Below, piece after piece: positions 55,325-63,126 of a stretch of 64,000 nt of DNA; the stretch's first letter is position 1, and every line of letters begins with the position of its first letter. The translations under genes were made by a program, and so were the position numbers. This stretch comes from Nocardia arthritidis (GTDB lineage: Bacteria > Actinomycetota > Actinomycetes > Mycobacteriales > Mycobacteriaceae), in assembly GCF_011801145.1 (NCBI RefSeq), contig NZ_CP046172.1, forward strand, positions 4,836,001 to 4,900,000, written 5' to 3'. Under the pieces are notes generated by a model that was not told the origin of the DNA, searched no databases, and was given only the letters and a program-made list of their open reading frames with translations.

Positions 55325-56109
55325 CGCAGCACCAGTTCCAGGTTGCTGCCGACGCGCCGGGCGCCGATGCTGTCGAAGAGTGCCGTTGCGGCGGTGTTGG
55401 ATTCGTTCACTTCGGCGTACGCCGGGCCGCGACCGTCCCGGTGCAATGCGCCGAGCGCGTGCGCCAGGAGCGCCCGCGCCACACCGGTGCGTTGCTCCGC
55501 GGCCAGGACCGCGATAAGGCCGATGCGCGGCTGCCGGATCGCCCGCACCACGCGAATCAACCCGATATAGCGGCCCGATCGCACCGCGACAGCGTATTTC
55601 GACGGGTCGACGACGGTGTCGCCGTCGCGGCGGGGCAGCACTTCGGCGGGCATACTGTGCCAGCCGACGGTGGCTTCGACTTCATCGCGGATGGCCCGGT
55701 CCAATGCCCGCAGCGGATGGTCCGCGGCGGCCGTGATCGTGACCCCCGGCGGCGGTGCGGTGGCGTCGAGTCCGGTGATCGCCGGATCGGTGGGCACGGA
55801 ATACTCCCACTCGCGGCGGCTGGGCGCGAAGCCCGCCCGCCGCCAGCCCGCGATCAGGTCGGATTCGACCTCGTCCACCACGGTGTAGAGCGGCCGTGGC
55901 AGTTCAGCCCGCACGGCCGTGGCGAGTTGGTCGAATACCGTTGCGTGCCAGGCGTCGACGCTGACGAAGCGCCGCCCGTCCGGCCTGCGGGCCACATCGG
56001 CGCTGCCGACCACCCGGCCGTCCACCGCGGCATGCCACTCGGTGTCGGTGACCCGCGTGATGATGGCGGCGGGCTCGCCTGTTTCGAATGTGAAAGGTTG
56101 TGCGTACAT
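55321..56109 (-). CDS. GNAT-family N-acetyltransferase
   Basis: 262 residues from the ATG at 56109 ([14 protein letters not shown]). The C-terminal half (about 145-262) has the GNAT acetyl-CoA core: [20 protein letters not shown] with the Q/R-x-x-G-x-A loop, then [20 protein letters not shown]. The N-terminal half may be a second degenerate GNAT lobe. Substrate unknown; many such enzymes acetylate antibiotics, ribosomal proteins or small amines. Its start codon and ribosome-binding site lie in the stem of the hairpin described separately. Stop overlaps the IF-1-like ATG. Confidence 0.85.
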   Translation of the reverse strand: MYAQPFTFETGEPAAIITRVTDTEWHAAVDGRVVGSADVARRPDGRRFVSVDAWHATVFDQLATAVRAELPRPLYTVVDEVESDLIAGWRRAGFAPSRREWEYSVPTDPAITGLDATAPPPGVTITAAADHPLRALDRAIRDEVEATVGWHSMPAEVLPRRDGDTVVDPSKYAVAVRSGRYIGLIRVVRAIRQPRIGLIAVLAAEQRTGVARALLAHALGALHRDGRGPAYAEVNESNTAATALFDSIGARRVGSNLELVLR

Positions 56110-56110
56110 G

Positions 56111-56158
56111 GTTGTCGCCTTTCGGGATTGCCTTTGTTCAGGCGCTCCCGGCGACAAC
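56111..56158 (-). promoter_or_regulatory. Hairpin covering the GNAT ribosome-binding site (putative translational attenuator)
   Basis: In the minus-strand RNA a 9-base-pair stem GTTGTCGCC (56158-56150) with GGCGACAAC (56119-56111) is perfect. Nested inside are GGGA/TCCC and GCCT/AGGC, closed by loop GAACAA, for about 17 paired bases. The 5' arm begins at the last base of the leader stop codon; the 3' arm ends one base before the GNAT ATG and includes the GG of its AAAGG ribosome-binding site. A ribosome paused at the leader's end would open it. Confidence 0.7.
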
Positions 56159-56217
56159 TACGACGTTCGCCCAACCGTGACGACGAGGGGGAGCACCCAC
56201 TTCGATGCAGTGTTCAT
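56158..56217 (-). CDS. 19-codon leader peptide upstream of GNAT/IF-1 operon
   Basis: ATG at 56217 followed by 18 sense codons and TAG: MNTASKWVLPLVVTVGRTS. It has a near-perfect AGGAGGT ribosome-binding site 8 bases upstream, far stronger than that of the GNAT gene, so it must be translated efficiently. Its stop codon touches the hairpin 5' arm. A weaker alternative partner for that arm, GGCGAAC, lies within codons 16-18. This is the layout of resistance-gene leader peptides such as those of erm and cat genes. Confidence 0.7.
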   Translation of the reverse strand: MNTASKWVLPLVVTVGRTS

Positions 56218-56295
56218 GGGTCTCACCTCCTGGGACGATGTCACGGTCCCGGTAGGTTACCAACAGTGCCGGTTTGTGGGCCACTTCTTTTTCCG

Positions 56296-56553
56296 TCAAT
56301 GCACGGACTGCTGGTAGCAGGCCACGTCGTACTGCGATTGGGATGCGTAGTGCTGGCCGCCGGTGCCGCCGTCGGCGCTGTTGATCCCCGGCTCATTGAA
56401 CGCTGAGCCCGGGCTGTTCGCCGAGTGACCGGGTGTATTCGGCTCGACCTGTTGACACGATTGGTTCGGTTGCCCGGTATTTCCGGTCGGATTCGCGGCC
56501 GCGGGCGCGGCGAACAACACACCCGCGCCGATGGTGATTGCCACGAGGGCCAT
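56296..56553 (-). CDS. Small secreted protein, unknown
   Basis: 85 residues. A hydrophobic N-terminus MALVAITIGAGVLFAAPAAA is a signal peptide with an AxA-type cleavage site, leaving a mature part of about 64 residues rich in Gly, Ser, Asn and Gln with two Cys (TGQPNQSCQQVEP; YDVACYQQ), probably disulfide-linked. An in-frame TAA just upstream limits the start. It follows the methyltransferase gene by 21 bases. Function unknown. Confidence 0.7.
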   Translation of the reverse strand: MALVAITIGAGVLFAAPAAANPTGNTGQPNQSCQQVEPNTPGHSANSPGSAFNEPGINSADGGTGGQHYASQSQYDVACYQQSVH

Positions 56554-56574
56554 AACCTTGCGCCGCCCGAATAG

Positions 56575-57525
56575 TTATTGCCCGTTGCCGAGGGTGCCGC
56601 TGACGTAGAGCACATCGCCCATGCGCATATCGTCCGTCAGGGGCGGAAGATCGTTGGCGGAGAACAGGTCCCGGACGTTGATGCCGGTCAGCGCCCAACC
56701 GCGCGCGGTCAGGTAGGGGGCCGCTTCGTTGCGGGCGCCGTAATATCGCAGCCTCGCCATGTCGGTGTCGAAACCCTGCGCGCGCCAGCGTTCTGAGATG
56801 CGCCGCAGGCTTTCCTTCGTCTTGTCCTCCTCGCCGGGGCGCGGGTTGGGCCTGCTTTCGGTGGCCACCCGGCTGCCCGGCGCGCTGAGTTCGGTGATGG
56901 TGTCCAGCAGGCGGTCCTGCACCTCGGGTGGCAGGTAGCCGAGCAGCCCCTCGGCGCTCCACGCGGTCGGCCGGGACGGGTCGAATCCTTTGTCGCGCAA
57001 TGCGTTCGGCCAATCATCACGCAGATCGACCGCGACCACCCGGCGTTCGGCGGTGGGTGCGGCGCCGAACTCGGCCAGCGTGCGGGTCTTGAATTCGACG
57101 ACCTGCGGCTGGTCGATCTCGTACACCACGGTGCCGGGCGGCCACGGCAGCCGGTACGCGCGGGAATCGAGTCCCGAGGCCAGGATCACGACCTGGGTGA
57201 TGCCGGCGTTCGTGGCGTCGAGGAAGAACTCGTCGTAGAACTTCGTCCGCACCTTGGCCGCGTCGATCCAGATCTGCCCGACCAACTCGTCGGGTGGCGC
57301 TTCGCCGGTCGCCAGCCGGGTGAGGAGGTCGACGCCGACCGCCCGGACGAGCGGTTCGGCGAACGGGTCGTCGATGAGCCGACGGTCCGCGCGAGTCGCT
57401 ATCGCCCGGACCGCCGCGGCCATGGTCGCGGTCGCGCCCACACTGGATGACAGGTCCCAGGCGTCGCCCTCGTATCTGCTGGACTGCCTTGAACTTTCGT
57501 CGCTGGATGACGAGGTCTCGGTCAT
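56575..57525 (-). CDS. SAM-dependent methyltransferase, leucine carboxyl methyltransferase-like, second copy
   Basis: 316 residues of the same PF04072-type family as the gene at 27.1 kb, but nearer the classical form: [20 protein letters not shown] at the N-terminus, [36 protein letters not shown] (SAM motif) and [23 protein letters not shown] at 57525. Family members are numerous in mycobacteria and nocardiae; substrates are mostly unknown. Ten bases after the preceding gene. Confidence 0.93.
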   Translation of the reverse strand: MTETSSSSDESSRQSSRYEGDAWDLSSSVGATATMAAAVRAIATRADRRLIDDPFAEPLVRAVGVDLLTRLATGEAPPDELVGQIWIDAAKVRTKFYDEFFLDATNAGITQVVILASGLDSRAYRLPWPPGTVVYEIDQPQVVEFKTRTLAEFGAAPTAERRVVAVDLRDDWPNALRDKGFDPSRPTAWSAEGLLGYLPPEVQDRLLDTITELSAPGSRVATESRPNPRPGEEDKTKESLRRISERWRAQGFDTDMARLRYYGARNEAAPYLTARGWALTGINVRDLFSANDLPPLTDDMRMGDVLYVSGTLGNGQ

Positions 57526-57535
57526 GGTCGGCAAT

Positions 57536-58414
57536 CTACGCGCGGCCACCGACAGTCGGCGCGGTCGAGAACGATTCGAGGTTCAGGATCGCGATGTGAT
57601 CCTGCTGCGCGATGGCGAGGCGCGTTCCGTTCGGATGCGCGGCGGCTACCGGTGTCGGTATATGTGTGACGCCGTAGCTGCTGTCCTTCGCTCCCGCATC
57701 CACATCGGGCCACTCGGCGAGCAGCCGTCCCGACCCGGGGTCGATCAGCCTCGGGTGACCGTGCAGGGACATGATGCGCGCACCGCAGGCGATCATCGTG
57801 CCGACCGGGTGGGTGACCGTCGAGCGGTGCAACCAGCGAGCCGAGCCGACGGACCAGATTCCGAGCTGCCCTGGCCCGAGCACATCGGAATCGCTGTCTT
57901 TGTTGTCGAGTGGATCGTCGTTCGATGCGGCGACCGCCACCCGGTCGTCGTCGAGCCAGCACGCGGATTCGACCTCGGCGTAGATCGCGTCCAGCGGCAG
58001 AACTCCGGGTCCGTCGAGCACCTTCGCGTCTTCGGCGGCAGCGGCGAGGTCGAAGATCATGGCGATCCCGTAGGGATGCCAAACCCAGCCCGCGACAAGG
58101 AGATAGCGCCCGCCCGGGCTGATCGACAGCCTGGAATGGAAGACATCCGTCGGTGACCGTGGTCCCTCGGTTATGCGCCGCCCGGTCTCGGCGTCGTCGA
58201 TCTGCAGCACGTTGTACTCGTCCGGGCAGTGTACGACGACCTCGCGCCCGTCGGGCAGTGCGCCGAGGGTGATCGGATAGTCGAAATCCTCTGCATCGTC
58301 CCCCCTACGTACGGCCAACGCTACCGCATTCCCGGGGCGGCGTGCACGCTCAGAACGGGGTTCTGTTCGGGTTCCTGCCCATTCGGTGCAGTAGCCGATT
58401 CTGTTGTGTCGCAT
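57536..58414 (-). CDS. Beta-propeller-like (WD40/YncE-type) protein
   Basis: 292 residues. Repeating strand units with ends such as [57 protein letters not shown] and [20 protein letters not shown] indicate a propeller. No signal peptide, so cytoplasmic. The N-terminal 40 residues lack repeat features and overlap the previous gene, so the true start may be further in. Function unknown; perhaps a binding or sensing scaffold. Confidence 0.7.
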   Translation of the reverse strand: MRHNRIGYCTEWAGTRTEPRSERARRPGNAVALAVRRGDDAEDFDYPITLGALPDGREVVVHCPDEYNVLQIDDAETGRRITEGPRSPTDVFHSRLSISPGGRYLLVAGWVWHPYGIAMIFDLAAAAEDAKVLDGPGVLPLDAIYAEVESACWLDDDRVAVAASNDDPLDNKDSDSDVLGPGQLGIWSVGSARWLHRSTVTHPVGTMIACGARIMSLHGHPRLIDPGSGRLLAEWPDVDAGAKDSSYGVTHIPTPVAAAHPNGTRLAIAQQDHIAILNLESFSTAPTVGGRA

Positions 58415-58970
58415 CGTGTTCGGGCGTGCCTTCGGGGGCCGCGAAGAAGCGGTGCGTTGTGTCGGCAGCGGTGGGGGTTTCGGACAGTCCGGCGTAGATC
58501 TCGTCGAGGTGGTGGTCGATCCACGAGATCAGGGAGGTGTCGAGGGTGTCCGCCGTGTCGATGGCGCGCGCGAGATCCCAGGTGTGGATGGTGTTGTCGG
58601 TGGTCCGGACCGCGAGCGCCTGTTCGCCGGTCACCCGGCCCAGCGGGTAGTCGAGGATCTGCCGCAGCGCGCCGGGACGGGTGAACGCCTCGGCACACAG
58701 CCGCACGGATCGGGTGTAGGCGTCCGCCGGGTCCGAGCCCAGCGCGTCGGCGTCGCGCAGCCGCAGGAATTCCGCGCGGGTGCCTCCGTCGACGAGCCCG
58801 ACGTAGTTGAGGTTCCCGCGGGTCACGTGATTGACCAGCTGGCGCACATTCCACGCCGAACACGGAGTCGGCCAGCACCACTGCTCGGGCCGGATCGCGC
58901 GCAATTTCTCCCCGAACTCGTTGCTGGACAGCAGGAACCGAGCGACGATTCCCTCGAAACAGTTGGTCAC
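58350..58970 (-). CDS. DinB/MDMPI-fold (TIGR03086-like) protein
   Basis: 206 residues from a GTG at 58970 (an alternative is 58991). Mycothiol-dependent maleylpyruvate-isomerase-like fold: WCWPTPCSAWNVRQLVNHVT is the metal-binding region with the conserved Trp-x-Val/His pattern, DNTIHTWDLARAID supplies the other His. Many members bind zinc or nickel and may act in thiol-dependent detoxification. Its 3' end overlaps the propeller gene by 65 bases. Confidence 0.85.
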   Translation of the reverse strand: MTNCFEGIVARFLLSSNEFGEKLRAIRPEQWCWPTPCSAWNVRQLVNHVTRGNLNYVGLVDGGTRAEFLRLRDADALGSDPADAYTRSVRLCAEAFTRPGALRQILDYPLGRVTGEQALAVRTTDNTIHTWDLARAIDTADTLDTSLISWIDHHLDEIYAGLSETPTAADTTHRFFAAPEGTPEHDATQQNRLLHRMGRNPNRTPF

Positions 58971-59318
58971 GCCGGATAGCGTCTCCCACACCGCAGACCG
59001 CGGCTGGCGGGAATCGGACCTCGCGCTATGCGGTGCAGGTTCTGGTCACGTGGCACAGCTTGGCCGAGCTGACCGCCGCACCATCATGCGCCCGCTGACG
59101 GTTGAACGCACACCGATCGCGCTCACCGTACCGTCATCGCCGAGCCGCTACGATCAGCAGATCTTGCATGCGGTGCCGAATCGCAGTGTGTGCGGATTCG
59201 AGCGTTGGATGGTCCGAATGCGGCGGAAACACATTGCAATCCGGCACGGGATGGCGGTATCGGGCGATCTTCGGCGATGGTGTGGCCACAGTGTCGCCTC
59301 GGCGTCGAGGCTGGTGTC
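58971..59318. other. Intergenic region between divergent genes
   Basis: About 350 bases between the MDMPI-like gene and the LLM oxidoreductase. Both promoters should be here. I found no convincing gene, palindrome or repeat. Confidence 0.4.
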
Positions 59319-60176
59319 ATGAAAATCGTCATCGGCCTGCCGAATCACATCGCCGGTGTGCCCGGCCCGGTCATCGGTGAATGGGTCCGCCGCGCCGGGC
59401 GGCGCGGGTTCGCGGGTGTCGGCACCATCGATCGTCTCGTATATCCGAGTCTGGACTCGATCGTCGCGTTGGGGATCGCCGCCGGAGCCGGTGCGGACCT
59501 CGAATTGGTGACCAATATCCTGCTGGCGCCGCTGTATCAGCCGACGGTGCTGGCCAAACAACTCGCGAGCCTGGCCGATGTCGCGGGGGACCGGCTCGTC
59601 ATCGGTGTCGGCGTCGGTTCGCGGGAAGACGACTATGCCGCCGCGGGCGTCGATTTCGCCGCCCGCGGTCGCATCCTCGACGAACAGATCGCGATCATGC
59701 GCCGGGCGTGGCGCGGCGAACCCGTCGCCGACGGCACGCCGTTGTGTCCCGCGCCGGTGCGGATTCCATTGCTCGTCGGTGGCAAATCGAATGCCACGGT
59801 GCGGCGGGCGACCACCCTCGGTGACGGTTGGGTCGCCGGTGCGCTGCGCGACTATCCGGACCAGTCGGCGTTCGCCGACCGGATCCGGGCCGGTTGGAAA
59901 GAGGCGGGCCGACCCGGTGATCCCGTGATCCACGCTTCGGTGAACTTCGCGATCGGCGACGACGATATCGCTCAGGCGGGACGCGAACATCTGGGCCGCT
60001 ACTACGGATTCAACCCCGCATACGCCCAGCTCAACGTCGACGACATGCTCACCGACGCCGCCGACGCCCGCGAAACCGTCCGCGCCTACCGCGATCTCGG
60101 CTTCGACCGGCTGATCTTCCACCCCACGGTGACATCGGTCGAGCAGGTCGACCGCCTCGCCGACGCGATCCTCTGA
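59319..60176 (+). CDS. LLM-class (luciferase-like, F420/FMN-dependent) oxidoreductase
   Basis: 285 residues of the luciferase-like TIM barrel: MKIVIGLPNHIAGVPGPVIG, FAGVGTIDRLVYPSLDSIVA, DRLVIGVGVGSREDDYAAAG and PVRIPLLVGGKSNATVRRAT (cofactor-phosphate region). In actinobacteria most use F420. Substrate unknown. ATG at 59319, directly upstream of the conserved first strand. Convergent with the CGNR regulator gene and separated from it by a hairpin. Confidence 0.9.
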   Translation: MKIVIGLPNHIAGVPGPVIGEWVRRAGRRGFAGVGTIDRLVYPSLDSIVALGIAAGAGADLELVTNILLAPLYQPTVLAKQLASLADVAGDRLVIGVGVGSREDDYAAAGVDFAARGRILDEQIAIMRRAWRGEPVADGTPLCPAPVRIPLLVGGKSNATVRRATTLGDGWVAGALRDYPDQSAFADRIRAGWKEAGRPGDPVIHASVNFAIGDDDIAQAGREHLGRYYGFNPAYAQLNVDDMLTDAADARETVRAYRDLGFDRLIFHPTVTSVEQVDRLADAIL

Positions 60177-60183
60177 CGGTCGC

Positions 60184-60208
60184 GAATTCGTCTGCGGCGC
60201 AGGAATTC
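60184..60208. terminator. Hairpin between convergent genes
   Basis: GAATTC (60184-60189) pairs with GAATTC (60203-60208), with an inner CTGC/GCAG and loop GGC: about 10 base pairs with a 2-base bulge. Lies between the LLM gene and the CGNR gene end. Probable terminator; weaker than the one at 55061. Confidence 0.5.
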
Positions 60209-60230
60209 TGGAGCTCGGCGAGGGGCGCGT

Positions 60231-60794
60231 CTAGGGGTTCGGGGCGGGCTTGTGGCGTTGGTAGTAGCGGGCGACGCGGGCTCGGTTGCCACAGCGTTCG
60301 GGTGAACACCATTGTCTGCGTGGATGGTTGGGGAGGAACAGCAGGACGCAGTCGTCGGCGGCGCAGCGCCTGAGTTCGGTGATGCGGGGGTCGGTCAACA
60401 GGTCGGCGGCCGCGTCGGCGAGGACCGCGGCGAGGCGGGCGCCGGGTGATCCGTTGCGGCGGACGACGGAGACGACGGATCGGCCGTTCCATTCCAGGTG
60501 CGGGGTGGCGGGTGCGGCGGATCGGGCCTCGTCGAGCGCGCGCAAGGCGGCGGCGGGTGGTCGGCGGGCGTGCAGCAGAGCTTCGAGCGCGGTGGTGGTG
60601 TGCTCGCGCACGGCCCGCACCATCGCCAGGTCGTCCCGGGTCGGGCGGCCGGTGGCTCCGGGTATCCGCTCGGTTTGCAACCGCAGCCAATGTGCCAGTT
60701 GCGCGGGCGTTTCCAGTAGGTCGCCGACGGCGGATCGGGTGTTGACCAGGTCCAGCGCCAGCGGCTCACCGATCAGCGGTTCGGCATCAATCAC
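60231..60794 (-). CDS. CGNR zinc-finger transcriptional regulator
   Basis: 187 residues. An N-terminal helical ABATE-type domain (GEPLALDLVNTRSAVGDLLE) and a C-terminal zinc finger with C144, C149, C163 and C168, the last in CGNRARVARYY. The CGNR motif gives the family its name. It should bind the palindromes in the adjacent intergenic region and regulate the divergent hydrolase. Confidence 0.92.
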   Translation of the reverse strand: MIDAEPLIGEPLALDLVNTRSAVGDLLETPAQLAHWLRLQTERIPGATGRPTRDDLAMVRAVREHTTTALEALLHARRPPAAALRALDEARSAAPATPHLEWNGRSVVSVVRRNGSPGARLAAVLADAAADLLTDPRITELRRCAADDCVLLFLPNHPRRQWCSPERCGNRARVARYYQRHKPAPNP

Positions 60795-60797
60795 GGG

Positions 60798-60852
60798 CTA
60801 ATGGTAACTCGATGAGTTGACGCATTAGAAGAAGATGGTCTAGTACTAATGC
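60798..60852. promoter_or_regulatory. Repeated inverted sequence motifs between CGNR regulator and hydrolase
   Basis: Three copies of the hexamer CTAATG or its complement: 60798-60803, 60823-60828 and 60846-60851, spaced about 25 and 23 bases, the outer pair extending to GCATTAG...CTAATGC at 60822-60852. A separate inverted repeat AACTC-GAT-GAGTT is at 60806-60818. Candidate operators of the CGNR protein. Confidence 0.6.
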
Positions 60853-60881
60853 ATCATCATCTGAAGAAAGCATGTGAAGAA

Positions 60882-61757
60882 ATGGTCGAGCTGCCTCGGG
60901 TCCGGTACGGTCGCGTCGATGTCGACGGCGTCGATGTGTTCTACCGGGAGTCGGTGCCGGAGCGCCCGGACGCGCCGGTGTTGTTGCTGCTGCACGGTTT
61001 TCCGTCCGCCTCACACCAGTTCCGCCGGCTCATCGACGTGCTCGGCGCCGAATACCGGCTCGTCGCACCCGATTACCCGGGCTTCGGAAATACCGTCGCG
61101 CCAACGGATTTCGAGTACAGTTTCGACCGTCTCGCCGAGGTCGTGGACGGTTTCGTGCGGCGGCTCGGACTGTCCCGTTTCGCCATGTACGTCTTCGACT
61201 TCGGCGCACCGGTCGGGTTCCGGCTCGCGGCCCGCGACCCGGAACGGATCACCGGCCTGGTGGTGCAGAACGGAAATGCCTACGAGGCCGGATTATCCGA
61301 TGGCGCACGCGAATTCATCGCGCTGCGCCCCGGCCGGGATGGCGCCGAGGACACCATCCGCGGGCTGCTCACCCTCGACGGCACCCGCGGCCAGTACGAG
61401 CACGGCGTCACCGAGACCGCCCTGTTGTCACCGGACGGCTGGACGCTGGATCAGCACTATCTCGACCTGCCGGGCCGCGTCGAGGCGCAGCTCGCGCTGG
61501 CCTTCGACTACCACTCCAACGTCGCCGCCTACCCGCGCTGGCAGTCCTGGCTGCGTCAGCACACGCCGCCCACCCTGATCGTCTGGGGCGCGAACGACCC
61601 CTTCTTCCCCGCGCCCGGCGCCCACGCCTACCTCGCCGACCTGCCCGATGCGGAACTGCACCTGTTCGACACCGGCCATTTCGCGCTCGAAACACATCTC
61701 GCCGAAATCGCCCCACTCATCGCGGATTTCCTCGACCGGCACTCCGTCCGGCCCTAG
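60882..61757 (+). CDS. Alpha/beta hydrolase, haloalkane dehalogenase/epoxide hydrolase-like
   Basis: 291 residues from the ATG at 60882 (MVELPRVRYGRVDV), or 302 from an ATG at 60849 that lies within the CTAATGC repeat. Oxyanion motif LLLLHGFPSASHQF, nucleophile elbow YVFDFGAPVG with D106 as nucleophile (as in dehalogenases and epoxide hydrolases, not Ser), LIVWGANDPFF acid region, and the base His in FDTGHFALETH. Natural substrate unknown. Divergent from the CGNR gene. Confidence 0.88.
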   Translation: MVELPRVRYGRVDVDGVDVFYRESVPERPDAPVLLLLHGFPSASHQFRRLIDVLGAEYRLVAPDYPGFGNTVAPTDFEYSFDRLAEVVDGFVRRLGLSRFAMYVFDFGAPVGFRLAARDPERITGLVVQNGNAYEAGLSDGAREFIALRPGRDGAEDTIRGLLTLDGTRGQYEHGVTETALLSPDGWTLDQHYLDLPGRVEAQLALAFDYHSNVAAYPRWQSWLRQHTPPTLIVWGANDPFFPAPGAHAYLADLPDAELHLFDTGHFALETHLAEIAPLIADFLDRHSVRP

Positions 61758-61796
61758 ATGTCACCGTGGCCGATTCGAAATCCATCCGCGGCGCCG

Positions 61797-63035
61797 TCAG
61801 TGACGCAGCCGGGCGGCCGCGGCGAGGAGTGGGGTGCCCAGGGCGGTGGCCGCGGCGCCGAATGTGGTGTCGGTGGCCAGGATCCATCGGACGGTTCGCA
61901 TGGCCAGGGTGAGGACTTCGCTGCCGCGTCGACGCATGCCCGCCTCGAAGTGCGCCACCGCGTCGGTGAGGGTGGTGGTGCCGTCGGTGGCGGCGCGCAG
62001 GTGCTCGAGCAGGCTGGCGGCGTCGCGGATGGCCGCGCCCGCGCCCATTCCGGCGGTGGGTGGTGTGGCGTGCACGGCGTCGCCGAGCGCGGTGATCCGG
62101 CCCGCGGGCCAGGGCGCGAGATCGTCGGCGCGGGTGGAGGCGGCGTTGAAGCGGAACGCGGCCACGCTGTGCGAGTCGGCCTTGGCGATGACCTCGAGCG
62201 TGTGTTCGGCCCAGCCCCGTGTGCGGAACCGGCCGAGCAGCGCGGCCAGCAGCTCATCTCCGCGCAGGTCACGCAGGGAATCCGTGGCCGCGGATTCGGG
62301 GAACATGGCGCCCCAGATATAGGTGGGTCCGGTGGTGACCGACATTCGCAGGTCCGGAGCGTCGAGCGCGGCGTTGCCTACCGGGTCGAGGAAGCCGATG
62401 TAAAGCGCTGCCGCGCGCGGGCCGATCGCCGTCCCCGAACGTAGCCGCAGCCGCCGCTGCTCGCCGGGGCCGAGGTCGCCCAAAAGGGTGCGGCCGGAGA
62501 ACCCAATGATGCCCGCCGGGCTGTTGGTCGGGCCTCCCGCCAAGTGGCGGGCCACCACCGAGTGCGCGCCGTCCGCACCCACCACGAGATCCGCCGAAAC
62601 CGGTGCCCGGTCGGTGAACAGCACCCGGGGTGCGCCATGGTCGTCGTACCCGACACCGGATACCCGGTGACCCAGGTGCAGACTGTCACCCGCGGCTTCG
62701 GCCAGCAGCAGCCGCAGGGTGATCCGGTCGACGTCGACGCTGCCGCTGCCGCTCAGATCCGGCCCGTGACCGAGCAGCCGTCCGCGGCGATCCCAGAACG
62801 CGTCGCGCTCGCGCAGCCGCAGCGCCGAACCCGATGCCAGCAGCCGCCGCATGATCGCCGGTTCCACCAGTTCTTTCAGCGCGGTCTGCGCCCGCTCGTC
62901 GAGGGTGATGTGGTAGCCACCCGTCGCCGCCACATCGGTATCGCGGTCGAATACCGCGACATCGAATCCTCGGCGCCGCAATCCCGCACCCAGTGCGAGC
63001 CCGCCTATTCCGCCACCGACCACGACCACCCGCAT
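61797..63035 (-). CDS. FAD-dependent monooxygenase, aromatic hydroxylase-like
   Basis: 412 residues of class A flavin monooxygenase. FAD motif MRVVVVGGGIGGLALGAGLR, DG motif DLVVGADGAHSVVARHLAGG, and GRITALGDAVHATPPTAGMG (GD motif). ATG at 63035 with GGAAAGGACGG upstream; a longer start would give an extraneous tail. Oxidises an aromatic or polyketide-type substrate using NAD(P)H. Divergent from the WYL regulator gene, which probably controls it. Confidence 0.92.
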   Translation of the reverse strand: MRVVVVGGGIGGLALGAGLRRRGFDVAVFDRDTDVAATGGYHITLDERAQTALKELVEPAIMRRLLASGSALRLRERDAFWDRRGRLLGHGPDLSGSGSVDVDRITLRLLLAEAAGDSLHLGHRVSGVGYDDHGAPRVLFTDRAPVSADLVVGADGAHSVVARHLAGGPTNSPAGIIGFSGRTLLGDLGPGEQRRLRLRSGTAIGPRAAALYIGFLDPVGNAALDAPDLRMSVTTGPTYIWGAMFPESAATDSLRDLRGDELLAALLGRFRTRGWAEHTLEVIAKADSHSVAAFRFNAASTRADDLAPWPAGRITALGDAVHATPPTAGMGAGAAIRDAASLLEHLRAATDGTTTLTDAVAHFEAGMRRRGSEVLTLAMRTVRWILATDTTFGAAATALGTPLLAAAARLRH

Positions 63036-63126
63036 ACCGACCGTCCTTTCCGTTATCTGCCGAACCGAGGCAACCTTGGCATCGGTAGTGGACACCGAGT
63101 GGCCGCTACCCGGTCATGATGGGACG

